Positions 1-9,501 of a stretch of 29,557 nt of DNA are shown here, in pieces. Positions within the stretch are counted from its first letter, which is position 1; the number at the start of each line of letters is the position of its first letter. The stretch is from Andreesenia sp964489735 (GTDB lineage Bacteria > Bacillota > Clostridia > Tissierellales > Gottschalkiaceae): assembly GCA_964489735.1 (NCBI GenBank), contig CAZBAL010000021.1:1-29557 (forward strand), in the 5' to 3' direction. The notes under the pieces were generated by a model. It made no database searches. It was given only the letters and a program-made list of their open reading frames with translations, and had not been told where the DNA came from. Position numbers and translations under genes: made by a program.

Positions 1-120
1 TTAAGAAAATATAAAAAGATAATTAGAAATTTATACTTTGTTTATAAATAAAAAAATGTTTGAATCTAATTTGATATTAATATTTGATATTGAAATTTGA
101 ATAATAAATATGTAAGTAGA

Positions 121-171
121 AACCAGGCGGTTTATGGTCATATATTGACTGTAGACTTGCCTGGTTTTTTT
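121..171 (+). terminator. Long hairpin with T tail, probable terminator of an upstream gene
   Basis: Arms AACCAGGC (121-128) and GCCTGGTT (159-166) pair perfectly. Inside them 130-140 pairs with 146-156, including G-U pairs, around the loop TATAT, separated from the outer arms only by a G/TT internal loop. A T run (165-171) follows. This is about 19 base pairs plus a U tail, as expected for an intrinsic terminator. The gene it would end lies left of the window, or it ends a short RNA starting within 1-120. Confidence 0.65.
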
Positions 172-340
172 GTTGTTTTCTGTAAATTTTTGGAACATAA
201 ACCATTATTGAATAACGTGCAAAAAATATCAAGATACCTTAAATCGCATGATTTGAATAAATATAATAAAAACTATCCGATATATAGGGGATAATTACAA
301 ATATAATGGCATATGTTTGAATAGAGCAAATATTTATTCA

Positions 341-369
341 ATGACAAAAACAGGTAAGTCTGTTATAAA
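341..369 (+). promoter_or_regulatory. Promoter of the pilus locus
   Basis: ATGACA (341-346) and TATAAA (364-369) are separated by exactly 17 bases and each matches the sigma-A consensus at 5 of 6 positions. The spacer carries a short dyad, AACAG-gtaagt-CTGTT (350-365), which could be an operator. Transcription would start near 376, giving a leader of about 88 nt before GTG 464. Apart from this and the 121-171 hairpin, nothing else was recognised in 1-463. Confidence 0.5.
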
Positions 370-463
370 ATTGAACAGTAATGACTTCCAGAAACTTCAA
401 TAAATTTCCTTATAAAAATATATATGAAGTTATTTGGAAAATATCTAGGGAAGGAGGGAGAGA

Positions 464-3374
464 GTGAATAATAAGAAAGCAAAGAAGAATAAATTGATAC
501 TGTTTGTGAGTATCTTGTTTTGTCTAATTTGCTTAGGAATAAGTTTGGATTCAATTGAAGCAAATGCTCAACAAGTCAGGGCAATTCTGAAACCGGAAGA
601 AGTGAAGAGACATACATATCATTTTTATATTGATGGGGTACTGGATGAAAGCAGAACTCAGATATTGAAAAATGGACAGATTTTAAAAAATCCTGGAGAG
701 CCGACTTAAAGACTAACAAAGTGTTTTTAGGCTGGTATAGTGAGGGCAGCGACGAACGCTTTCAGTTTGGACAGGAAGTTGCAGTAAATTCAGACGAGAC
801 TATCAGAATCGATGGGAGATTTAAAGGTGCTGTGTATGTGAGTTTTGTCAATGATGGGGAGAACCCGGAAAAGGACAAAATAATAAAGGTTAAAGAATTA
901 GTACCAGGAGAAAAAACTGATGGAAAAAGAGTTCCTGTAGTGGTTATGCAGACCGGATATGTATTTAAGCATTGGTCCTTAACTAGAAATGGTCCGCCTT
1001 TTGATTTCAATCAGCCCTAAATGAAAACACAGTTCTGTATTCGGTTCTTGGACAGCCATGGACAGTCAGTTTTGATTCAGATGGTGGATTTGTGATACCA
1101 CCCGAATATGTAGATCATGGAGGCAGACTGGGAGAACTTGAGATACCTACCAGAGTTGGATATACCTTCAACAGATGGGTTGATGAAAATGGAAATACTT
1201 TTAATATGAGTACTCCAATAACTTCAGATAGAAAGCTTAAAGCTATATGGACTCCGAATAGAACTACCAGGTACAGGGTAGTCTATATGCAGGAAAATAA
1301 AGAAGGTCCAAATGAAGATTGGAACTACTATGTAAAGGAGACCGTGCTCAGAACAGGTGCAACTGGTTCTATTGCAGTCTATACGGATAAGACAGGTCAC
1401 GCTGGTTATGAGGGGTTTGAACTGGATGCAGCTAAGACGAAAGCAACAGAGGTTACTATAGACGAAGCAGGAAACACTATAAGGAGAGTATATTACAAAA
1501 GAAAAAGGTACACTCTTCATTTCAAGAGTTATTACAATCCATTAGGCAGAGATTTGCATACTGTACAAAATATAAAATTTGGCCAGAATACTTCAGCTGC
1601 ATGGAGTACAATACCGCCATCATACAGTAGTTATACATGGTATATAAGTCGATATGGAACCATATCTTACAGTATTCCGCCGGATATGCCAATAGGCGAT
1701 CTCACCGTATACGGTAGACAGGATGGGTATTATCCATACATTATTTTCTTTAAGGAAAGAATTAATGGCGTTAATACAAATCAAGATATTCGCCCGCAAT
1801 TTAACTTCTCAGGTTCTAGAGGTATTTATTTAACGCAGGAAGATTATATTAGTGTACCGGGATTTACAACATTTTCAAATCCAAACGATGGTTCACAGAA
1901 TTCCATACCGGGACATAGTTCAGGAGCAAACATTTTTAATATCTACTATGTAAGAAATAAGTATAGTATAACTTTTCACACGAATGATGGAACAGATGGC
2001 AGAACCATAGCAGATATCCCTTATGAGTCGGATATTTCAGACAAAGCTCCTTCTGAGTATGTAATAGGAGAGACTAAAAAGAAGATAAATGGTCTCGAGC
2101 ATACATTTACGGGATGGTACGAAGATATAGAAACTGTGGGAAATATATATTCATTTGAAGGAAGAACGATGCCCTCTGAGAATATGATACTTTATGCTGG
2201 CTGGGAACCTTCAACGCATACTTTGACGGTTTATAATACCATAGATGATAATGGTGAACATGTTGAGTTTGGGAATATAGAGCATAATGGACACCTAGAG
2301 GATATAGAGCCCTTATTAACGGCAGATAGACCAGAAGGTGCAAACGTTGGAGATTTTCTTGGATGGTACTGGTTCCAGAGGGATGAGCATTTTGTGAAGT
2401 TCAACTTCAATACACCTGCATTAGAAAATCTTGAGCTTTATCCAGTGTGGAGAAATATTAACTTCCATCTGTCTTATGACCTGAATGGTGGAACACCACA
2501 AGATGGACTAATTGATAACAACAGTTATCTTGCTTACACTCATGCAGTAGTAAAAGAGACTGAAGGAATAGACTCTCCAAGTGATGATGAGATTTTTCTG
2601 GGATGGACAGATAAAAGAAATTCGAAATGGTACCATGCAAACGATTTAGTTTATATGGATAGGAAGAATATTGAACTAGAAGCCCAGTGGGGACCTAAGC
2701 TTGACACAGCAGATATTACTTATAATCCAAATGGAGGAAATGGTGAAGCTAGGAAGCTTACATTACCTAACAACTCAACACACAGAGTTCAGGATGATGC
2801 ATTTGACAGCTCAAATATTTATAGTCGTCCAGGGTACGAACTGGTTGGATGGAATACTTCAGAAGATGGAACAGGTCAAGCCTTTCAAAAAGGCGAAGAT
2901 ATAGTAGTTGACAATACAGGAAACAATACGCTTTACGCTCAGTGGGAGTCCACTGCTAGAGTAAACATTGTGCTAACAAAGAAATGGGAAATAGTAACAC
3001 AGTCTGATAAATTTGACTTTACAGTTCAGCTGTACAGAGATGGGGAGCCAGATGGAGAACCTGTAAAAATAAATAAATCTCAGAGCAGTCATACTTGGGC
3101 TGACAGACCCAGAGAAAAAAAGATGGGTGCAGATTTTCAGGACCATGTATATACTGTAAAAGAGCTTAATGTACCAGAAGGATATAGAGCATATATAGGA
3201 AAGCCGATTTTATCTGAAGATGGTGAAACTATAAATATTGAAGTCACAAATTTTAAAAGGTCATTCCTTCCGGGAACAGGAGGAAAAGGTACAGGACTAT
3301 TCCATTATGTGGCGGTTACATTCATTCTTATAGGAATAGTCATAGGAATAAAAAAGTTAAATATCAGATTATAA
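464..3374 (+). pseudogene. LPXTG surface protein with InlB B-repeats, broken by two frameshifts
   Basis: This encodes a cell-wall-anchored surface protein, likely an ancillary or tip component of the pilus. It reads in three successive frames: 464-709 (GTG start behind GGAAGGAGGG; Lys-rich N-terminus and hydrophobic signal peptide), about 700-1020, and about 1017-3374. Adding one base near 706 (PT-LKTNKVFLGWY) and one near 1017 (FNQP-LNENTVLYS) joins all segments into about 970 codons that divide evenly by three. The product carries tandem beta-grasp InlB/Listeria-Bacteroides repeats (recurring GY.F.GW ... L.A.W patterns), then one Cna_B-like domain, an LPGTGG sorting signal, a membrane segment and a short basic tail. 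It is followed 69 nt later by the pilin gene. Whether the two lesions are real mutations or assembly errors cannot be told here; as written, only an 81-aa secreted stub and internal fragments could be made. Confidence 0.8.
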
Positions 3375-3389
3375 AAATATAGAATAAAT

Positions 3390-3403
3390 GTCTCGCCAGA
3401 GAC
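3390..3403 (+). other. Small intergenic hairpin between surface protein and pilin genes
   Basis: GTCTC-GCCA-GAGAC forms a 5-bp stem without a T tail, 40 nt before the pilin start codon. It lacks the features of a terminator. It could be an RNA processing or stability element that lets the pilin be expressed more strongly than the upstream gene; this role is inference. Confidence 0.35.
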
Positions 3404-3443
3404 GGTAATGATTAAATTATATAAAAATCAGGAGGAAATATAG

Positions 3444-5241
3444 ATGTTAAAAGCTTTAAAGAATAAAAAGACTTTAAGTGCGCTATTTGCAACATTAATG
3501 ATTGTTTCTTCATTGCTGCTGCCGATAATGTCAAATGTTTCAAGTGCAGCAGGAACGGGGACTTTTACAATTCAAAAGCTTCGTCCTACAGGGACAGAGG
3601 CGGACGGAACAAGTGATGGTCAGCAAAAAGGAGAAGCGGATATAGAAGGGAAACTGCCTGTAAAAGGAGTAGGTTTTAAAATAAAAAGAACTCACCTATT
3701 TGAAGTTACAGGAACAGGTGAAAATAGAGATATTACAGAAATCACTGAGGATACAGGGTATGACGAGATACACTATACTGATTCAAACGGAAAAATAGCG
3801 TTGACACTGGATTATGGAAGATATACTTTTGAAGAATTGACTAAGGATGAATATCCGGAAGGAAGAGAATTACCTGTGGGAATTGAGTTTCCGACTACGA
3901 GCAAAAAATACATTGCAGAGATACCAGGAACAAAAGGCAGTGACAATAAAACTCTTTTTGATAATGTCTATGCTTATCCTAAGAACACAACTAGTGCTAG
4001 TGGATTAACAATAAACAAAATCGGTAGAGACAGTGAAACAAAAGCGGATACTCCTCTAGCCGGAGCAAAGTTCAGAATCTACACGGATGCTGATCTAGTT
4101 AATGAAGTTACTGTAAAGCCTGAAGATGGAACAACACCATATGATCTGCCTTTTACAACTGGAACTGATGGGAAAGTTGTAATAGAAGGTCTTGAAGATG
4201 GTAAAACGTACTATATCAAAGAAGAGGAAGTATGCATTGAATAGAGATGTTAAACCGATTAAGATAGACAGCAGTACAGACAACAGCATAGAATTTGTAA
4301 ACAACCAGATAATCAAGAAAGTACCAGAAGGTAGAGTTTCAATAGAAAAACCAATAACTTATACAATATATACAACAATACCAGAAGATTATGATGGTTT
4401 AGGAGAGTTTGTTATTTCTGACTATCTACAGCCTGCAGAAGGTATGTCAGAACTAGCTGGATTTATGGTTGATGGAAGCCTGAAATTCAGTTTTGATGGA
4501 GCGGCTCCTACACATATGAACAATGTTGAATGGGATGAGACTAGAGAAGTAGTAGGAAATTACAATGGTTCAGAAATTGTATCTCCTAACAATAAGACAG
4601 GATTCAAAGTGGATTTAAAAGATACTACACTTACAAATATAGCAGGTAAGCAGCTGAAAATAACTTATGATGTAGTTTTTACAGATGCAGCAATTAATAA
4701 AACTATAAACAACAAGTTTATTCAGACAGTTGCAAATTCAAATGGAGCAGAATTTCCAACAGAAGTATCAAAGCCAATTACACTGTATAAAGCGACTATT
4801 GTTGTTCACAAGAGGGATTTAGAAGATAAGAGTCAAGGTCTTCCAGGAGCTAAGTTTCAGCTTCAAAAAAATATTGGAACAGATGGAAATGATAACTGGA
4901 TGAATGTTGGAGATGTTAAGTCCACAAACCAAAGTGGAGACATCATATGGGACAATGTTGGACTCGGAAATTACAGGGTAATTGAGACACAGGCTCCAAC
5001 ATATGAGTATAATGGTAAAACTAGGAACTATGTTATTTTGAATGAGACAACTGAAATAATTTTGGATGATTCAAATAATTTGGATGCAGAAAATCCAACA
5101 TATATATATAACCGTAAAGCTATGTGGTATCTTCCAGGAACGGGTGGAATAGGATACTTCGGCTTTACAGCATTAAGTGTTGTGTTAATTGCAATTGGGC
5201 TGGGTATATTCGGATATAAAAAGAAAAAAGCTCAAGCTTAA
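3444..5241 (+). pseudogene. SpaH/EbpB-type LPXTG major pilin, frameshifted near 4230
   Basis: This is the backbone subunit of a sortase-assembled pilus. ATG 3444 sits behind AGGAGG. A signal peptide (residues 1-36) is followed by a pilin motif VYAYPKN, whose Lys180 would be the residue joined to the next subunit. An E-box-like segment (YRVIETQAP), an LPGTGG sorting signal, a membrane helix and a KKKK tail lie at the C-terminus. Frame 0 runs to a stop at 4244, while the rest continues in frame 1 from about 4230 to 5241. The break falls where Cna_B/SpaA domains normally carry APEGY: the text passes from KTYYIKEEE almost straight to YALNRDV, so a small deletion of 3n+2 bases (for example 11) is the simplest explanation. 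No homopolymer is present at the site. As written, the product would be secreted but could not be anchored or polymerised. Confidence 0.85.
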
Positions 5242-5326
5242 TTTGATATAATAAACACGGATTTATCAGTATAAGTGTTCATTGGTTATATTGATAAAAC
5301 TTTAATAGATATGAAATAAATATGGA

Positions 5327-5363
5327 AAAGGTCATTTATGCGTAAGAGCCTAAATGATCTTTT
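5327..5363 (+). terminator. Hairpin terminator between the pilin and sortase genes
   Basis: Twelve-base arms 5327-5338 and 5351-5362 pair with one G-U, around a 12-nt loop, followed by TTTT. It lies in the 160-nt gap after the pilin and before sortase 1, so it probably attenuates readthrough and keeps sortase levels below pilin levels. The stem is A/T-rich, so it may be leaky. Confidence 0.6.
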
Positions 5364-5403
5364 CTGACTTTACATAATATTTTAAAATTTGGAGATGATT
5401 GAT

Positions 5404-6261
5404 TTGAGTAGAAAAAAGCCGGATATATCAACAATTATTATGGTTTTATGTCTATTCCTTGGAGTAGTCGTTTTCTTCTATCCTAAAGTCAGCGATATGA
5501 TAGTATCCTATAATATCAAGAAATCTCAAGAAGAGTTCAGTAAACAGACAGCTGCACTCAGTGAAGAAAAAAAGAATCAAAAAATAGAAGAGCTTAAAAA
5601 AGCAAACGAAGAGATTGCAGAAAATTACAGTGAATATGATGACCCTTTCTATTTAGGAAAAAAAGAGCTGGGAGGGACAGTTCAGGGGACAAAAAAAGGC
5701 AAGTTAGAACCTATAGGAAGTATCATAATTCCTAATCTGAATATAAATCTATCAATATACGAAGGAACAGATGATGATGTATTGAAATATGGCGCTGGCC
5801 ATATGGAGAAATCGTCTTACCCGATAGGTGGGGTCAACTCACATTCGGTAATTACTGCACATACCGGGCTTTCATCAGCTAAATTCTTTTCTGAACTTAT
5901 AAATATTAAAAAAGGTGAAATGTTCTTTGTAGAAAGTTTAGGAGGAACGATGGCGTACGAAGTAATAGAGTTGAATACTGTCTTGCCGGATGAACTGAAG
6001 CATCTCAAGATACAGGAAGGTAGGGATCTTGTCACTCTAATGACCTGTACACCTGAAGGGCTGAATACGCATAGACTTCTAGCTCTCGGAGAAAGAAGGG
6101 AATACACACCTGAAGTCGAAAAGGAATTTAAAAAATCTGTTGAGGATTCAGAGGATCAAGTGAGATTTAAGAGAATAATGGTAATAATAGGTATAATTGT
6201 TTCAATAATACTGATTATACTGTTGACTAGAGTAGTTTGGAGGCGTTCGAAGGATGTATAG
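5404..6261 (+). CDS. Class C (pilin-polymerising) sortase 1
   Basis: This is a membrane transpeptidase that cleaves LPXTG pilins and joins them into fibres. I prefer TTG 5404 as start: GGAG at 5391-5394 lies 9 nt upstream, whereas ATG 5395 would directly touch it. The product is about 285 aa with an N-terminal membrane helix, a charged coiled region, a DPF lid motif (EYDDPFYLG) typical of class C, the catalytic His in SVITAHTG (about residue 153), the Cys in TLMTCTPEG (about 215) and the Arg in NTHRLL (about 224), then a second helix and a basic tail. It is the only intact gene in the pilus locus. It overlaps the next sortase gene by 8 nt, so the two are likely translated together. Confidence 0.9.
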   Translation: MSRKKPDISTIIMVLCLFLGVVVFFYPKVSDMIVSYNIKKSQEEFSKQTAALSEEKKNQKIEELKKANEEIAENYSEYDDPFYLGKKELGGTVQGTKKGKLEPIGSIIIPNLNINLSIYEGTDDDVLKYGAGHMEKSSYPIGGVNSHSVITAHTGLSSAKFFSELINIKKGEMFFVESLGGTMAYEVIELNTVLPDELKHLKIQEGRDLVTLMTCTPEGLNTHRLLALGERREYTPEVEKEFKKSVEDSEDQVRFKRIMVIIGIIVSIILIILLTRVVWRRSKDV

Positions 6262-7332
6262 AAGAACAGTATCTTTACTCATGATAATTATAGGAGTGAT
6301 AGTATTTATTTTTCCAAGAGCTTTTACGGAATATAGAGACTATTCTTATAAAAATGATAAAAAAAATATACTGAGACTATTTCAAATATGACCCAAGAGG
6401 AATTTCAAAAAAAAGTTGAGGAAACAATTGAATATAATGAAAAAATATCTAAAGATGGCATAGATGGAGAAAATAACAGTTATCCCATAGATGCCTTTAC
6501 TGATAACAGTTCATTTGCTGATAGTACTGAAGATGTTGACAAAAAGCCTTTCGCATATATTGAGATACCAAGACTTGATGAATTCCTGCCAATCTATCTA
6601 GGTGCGACAGAACAGAACTTATATGATGGTGTTGCACATATAGAGGGTACTTCTATGCCGACAGGTGGAGTAGATACGCATTCAGTAATTGCAGGACATA
6701 GAGGATATTCTCAGTCCAGATTTTTCAGATATATTGATCAGATTGAAGAGGGGGATCAATTCTATATATACGTACTTGGAAATAAACTGAGCTATAAAGT
6801 GGTTTCTCAAATGATAATAGCACCAGATGATGTTGGGAATCTCAGAATACAGCAAGGAAAAGATCTGGTTTCTCTTTTGAGCTGTCACCCTTATCCATAT
6901 ATGTCCCATAGAATAGTAGTGACAGGGATGAGAATTAACAATGACAGCAGTGAATCGGACCTGAACTCTGATATTGAATATAAAAATGAAATTACAAAAG
7001 GCATGGTTGAGGAAGTTTGGAAACAGAACAATTCGAATATAGAATCAGCAGATTATGAAAATTCACCTAATTATGATGTCAAAAATCAAAATGTGAGCAT
7101 GAAATCAAATTCCGATGAAAATAAGCAGGAAGATAATAGTGAGAGTAATCCCGGGAATTATCAAGAGATTCATGATGGAAATAATTATGAGACTTCAGAC
7201 TTTATTGTGACTGAGAAAGTAGATATTAAATCAGTTAAGAAGAAGAATTACATTGCTATTGGAACAGGTCTTATTATAATACTTCTGTGTGTAGTAAAAC
7301 TGATAAAAGTAATAAAAGAAGATATCCTATGA
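6254..7332 (+). pseudogene. Class C sortase 2, interrupted at an A8 tract
   Basis: ATG 6254 has GGAGG 10 nt upstream and opens a short frame: basic N-terminus, membrane helix (LLMIIIGVIVFIF), then FTEYRDYSYKNDKK before running out of frame. The sortase body continues in another frame from about 6361 to 7332. The switch point is eight A residues at 6359-6366; a ninth A would give KNDKKKYTETISNMTQEEF and a continuous 359-aa protein. The body has the catalytic His (SVIAGHRGY), Cys (LLSCHPY) and Arg (MSHRIVV), a DAF where DPF/DPW lids are usual, a long hydrophilic linker and a C-terminal helix. Alternatives are a fixed mutation, polymerase slippage on A8 restoring the frame in part of the transcripts, or a sequencing error. 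An internal start at ATG 6388 would give a sortase without its membrane anchor. Confidence 0.85.
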
Positions 7333-7365
7333 TTATATTTTTAATATTATCTAAGGATATCTTTT
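7319..7365. terminator. Bidirectional terminator between sortase 2 and rlmD
   Basis: AAGATATCCT (7319-7328) and AGGATATCTT (7354-7363) are perfect 10-base complements. They are flanked by T-rich sequence on the right and A-rich sequence on the left, so either strand yields a hairpin plus U run. The structure overlaps the stop of sortase 2 and precedes the stop of the convergent methyltransferase gene. Confidence 0.75.
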
Positions 7366-7368
7366 ATT

Positions 7369-8751
7369 TTATTTAGCCGTTAACAAAACCACAGTTTCGA
7401 CATGGTTGGTCCATGGAAACATATCGAAGGGCTGAATTTTAGATATACTATAGTTTTCGAAGAGAACATTCAAGTCCCTAGCAAGTGTAGCCGGATTGCA
7501 TGAAACATAGACTATTTTTTCAGGGTTCATCTCCATCATCGATTCTAGAACAGCTCTGTCACACCCTTTTCTTGGAGGATCTACAACTATGACATCAGCC
7601 TTCTTTCCAGATTTTGAATGTTTAGGAAGAATTATTTCAGCTTTGCCGTATTCAAAATCAGCATTTTCTATATTATTGACTTTTGCATTTTCTATGGCAT
7701 TAAGGACTGACTTCTCTACAATTTCTATACCAATTACTTCTTTTGCTTTCCTAGATAAGAACAGTGATATAGTTCCTATACCAGAATATATATCATAAAC
7801 TACTTCATTTCCTTTTAAGTCACAGTATTCAAGCACTTTTGAATACATCTTTTCAGTAATCTCTGGGTTGACCTGGAAAAATGTTTCAGGAGATATTTTA
7901 AAAGACAAATCTTCTATATAATCAATTATATATGATGATCCATATAGAACATAGCTCTCTTTACCAAGTAAAAACTTCTTGGAATTATTGATATTTAGAA
8001 CTACAGATTTAATATTTGGAAATTTTGAAACCAGATTCTGAGTTATAAAAGAAAAAGTATCTTTATAATAAGCTTTATGATAAGCTTCATGATTTTTATT
8101 TTTTACCTTCTCATTTTTTTCAATACCGGCTATAAGGACAACCATCACTTCAGAGCCATCTTTAGTGTTCCTGATAAGCACATCTTTTATTTTAATAGCA
8201 TCTTTAGGTTTTGATTGAATGAGTAGATCAGATAGCGCTCTTTTAATCTGAACAGAATAGTTGCTGTTGATTAGACAGTCTTTCATATCCAGCACATCGT
8301 GAGTTTTTTTAGAAAAATAACCAATACTGTTTTTCTTGTGATCAATGTGAAGAATAGCTTTATTTCTATAATTGAATGTGTTTTCTGGTGAGACTATCTC
8401 TTCTAAAATATCAGTATCGCCATTTGTATCAATATTGACAAATCTTTCAATGAGGTTTTTTACTTTGTTCTGCTTAAGCTCTCTCTGAGCATCATATCTG
8501 TATTCCATAAAATCACAGCCACCGCACTCAGAATCAGTTGGACAGAGTCTATCCTGTCTGTATTCAGAGAATTCAGTTATTTCCAAAGTCTCGGCTTCTG
8601 CAAAGTTCTTTTTTCTTTTATAAATCTTAGCAACAACTTTATCTCCAGGAAAAGCTGAGTCGGTGAAGACAGTGAAATTATCTTCAGTTTTTCCGATTCC
8701 TCTACCATCTTCTGTCATATCGACTATATTTAAAATTACAATATCATTCAT
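7369..8751 (-). CDS. rlmD: 23S rRNA (uracil-C5)-methyltransferase, RlmD/RumA family
   Basis: This SAM-dependent enzyme makes 5-methyluridine in 23S rRNA (U1939 class; some Firmicute homologues modify two sites). The 460-aa length is normal. The N-terminal part (1-60) fits a TRAM RNA-binding domain. C70, C76, C79 and C159 fit the four ligands of the iron-sulfur cluster. The SAM-binding motif is DIYSGIGT (320-327), followed by DPPRKG (391-396), the nucleophile Cys418 in VSCNP and the general base Glu452 in NHVETV. ATG 8751 is preceded on the minus strand by AAGAAGG. Its leader carries two hairpins (8779-8804 and 8827-8856). It converges with the pilus locus and is an independent housekeeping gene; paralogues of this family differ in target site, so the exact uridine is inferred. 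Confidence 0.93.
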   Translation of the reverse strand: MNDIVILNIVDMTEDGRGIGKTEDNFTVFTDSAFPGDKVVAKIYKRKKNFAEAETLEITEFSEYRQDRLCPTDSECGGCDFMEYRYDAQRELKQNKVKNLIERFVNIDTNGDTDILEEIVSPENTFNYRNKAILHIDHKKNSIGYFSKKTHDVLDMKDCLINSNYSVQIKRALSDLLIQSKPKDAIKIKDVLIRNTKDGSEVMVVLIAGIEKNEKVKNKNHEAYHKAYYKDTFSFITQNLVSKFPNIKSVVLNINNSKKFLLGKESYVLYGSSYIIDYIEDLSFKISPETFFQVNPEITEKMYSKVLEYCDLKGNEVVYDIYSGIGTISLFLSRKAKEVIGIEIVEKSVLNAIENAKVNNIENADFEYGKAEIILPKHSKSGKKADVIVVDPPRKGCDRAVLESMMEMNPEKIVYVSCNPATLARDLNVLFENYSISKIQPFDMFPWTNHVETVVLLTAK

Positions 8752-9075
8752 AAACAGTCCTTCTTTCTATTCGTTAATACCTTAAAAACAATGGATATTA
8801 AGGTTGAAAACTTTCTTACATGAATAGAGGTATACTCATCAAGTTGAGCATACCTCGAATAGGATTGAACCCTTTGCAGTAAAAACAAAAGGATAATAAT
8901 ATTATATCATAGAAGATAAGGCTTTCTAAGCAATAGAACAGTAGAAATTTAAAACAAGAAATTGCAATAGATGGTATAATAATAATTAATAGCAAAAAGA
9001 AATATCTAGTTTATTAATCCAATAATTTAGTTAATTTAGTGGAGAAGATACAGTGAAACATAGGGAGAGAAAATA
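8752..9075. promoter_or_regulatory. Divergent intergenic region with leader hairpins and an extended -10
   Basis: No gene was seen. Two inverted repeats sit in the rlmD leader as read on the minus strand: arms 8779-8785/8798-8804 (7 bp), and arms 8827-8838/8845-8856 (12 bp, perfect apart from one G-U on the minus strand). Neither has a T run, so they are not ordinary terminators. For the rightward unit, TGG-TATAAT (8972-8980) is an extended -10 about 95 nt before ATG 9076, with only a poor -35. Confidence 0.5.
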
Positions 9076-9447
9076 ATGCATGTTGATTATTATAGAATAA
9101 AAGGAAAAATGAAACTTAAACTTGTTGATGATTCAAAAAAGATAGAGCTGGCACTAGACACAGAGGCTCCAAGAGAGCTCGAGGGAATAATCGGATGTTC
9201 TGACTTTACTAGTGGAAGATCTCTGCTTAACAGCATAATGCAGTACAATGAAATCACTCTGAACTATTTCAGTGGGAATATTGGAAAGCTTGAGTGGAGA
9301 TACGAAGATGCTCTCGATTATCTAATAAAATCGGGGATATTTACAATAAATGGAGATATAGTTGTTACAGATAGTATGTCCAAAGAAAATGATTTTAGAA
9401 TAACAGTAAAAGATAATGTTTTTGAAAAAACAAAGTTAAATCAGTAA
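9076..9447 (+). CDS. Hypothetical 123-aa protein, first gene of the MoxR/VWA unit
   Basis: I do not recognise this protein. ATG 9076 follows AGGGAGAG. It is soluble, without signal peptide, membrane segment or cysteine cluster; its one Cys is in GIIGCSDF. The N-terminal part (RIKGKMKLKLVDD..IELALD) looks like alternating beta strands, and the middle (FSGNIGKLEWRYEDALDYLIKSGIF) contains a likely helix. It lies 54 nt upstream of a MoxR-like ATPase gene, with a 6-bp hairpin (9455-9475) between, and shares its strand, so cotranscription is likely. Its place suggests an accessory or substrate protein of the ATPase/VWA pair; this is inference from context only. Confidence 0.75.
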   Translation: MHVDYYRIKGKMKLKLVDDSKKIELALDTEAPRELEGIIGCSDFTSGRSLLNSIMQYNEITLNYFSGNIGKLEWRYEDALDYLIKSGIFTINGDIVVTDSMSKENDFRITVKDNVFEKTKLNQ

Positions 9448-9501
9448 AGGGTTATAGGTTACCTTTTTCAACCTAAATATAAAATATGAGGAATTGGAAA
9501 T

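Noticed and set aside
97..294. Open frame of 65 codons on the plus strand
   Set aside because: It runs through the 121-171 hairpin terminator, has no ribosome binding site and shows no protein-like pattern.
8866..8885. GGGTTCAATCC on the minus strand, like a tRNA T loop
   Set aside because: No acceptor, anticodon or D arms can be built around it.
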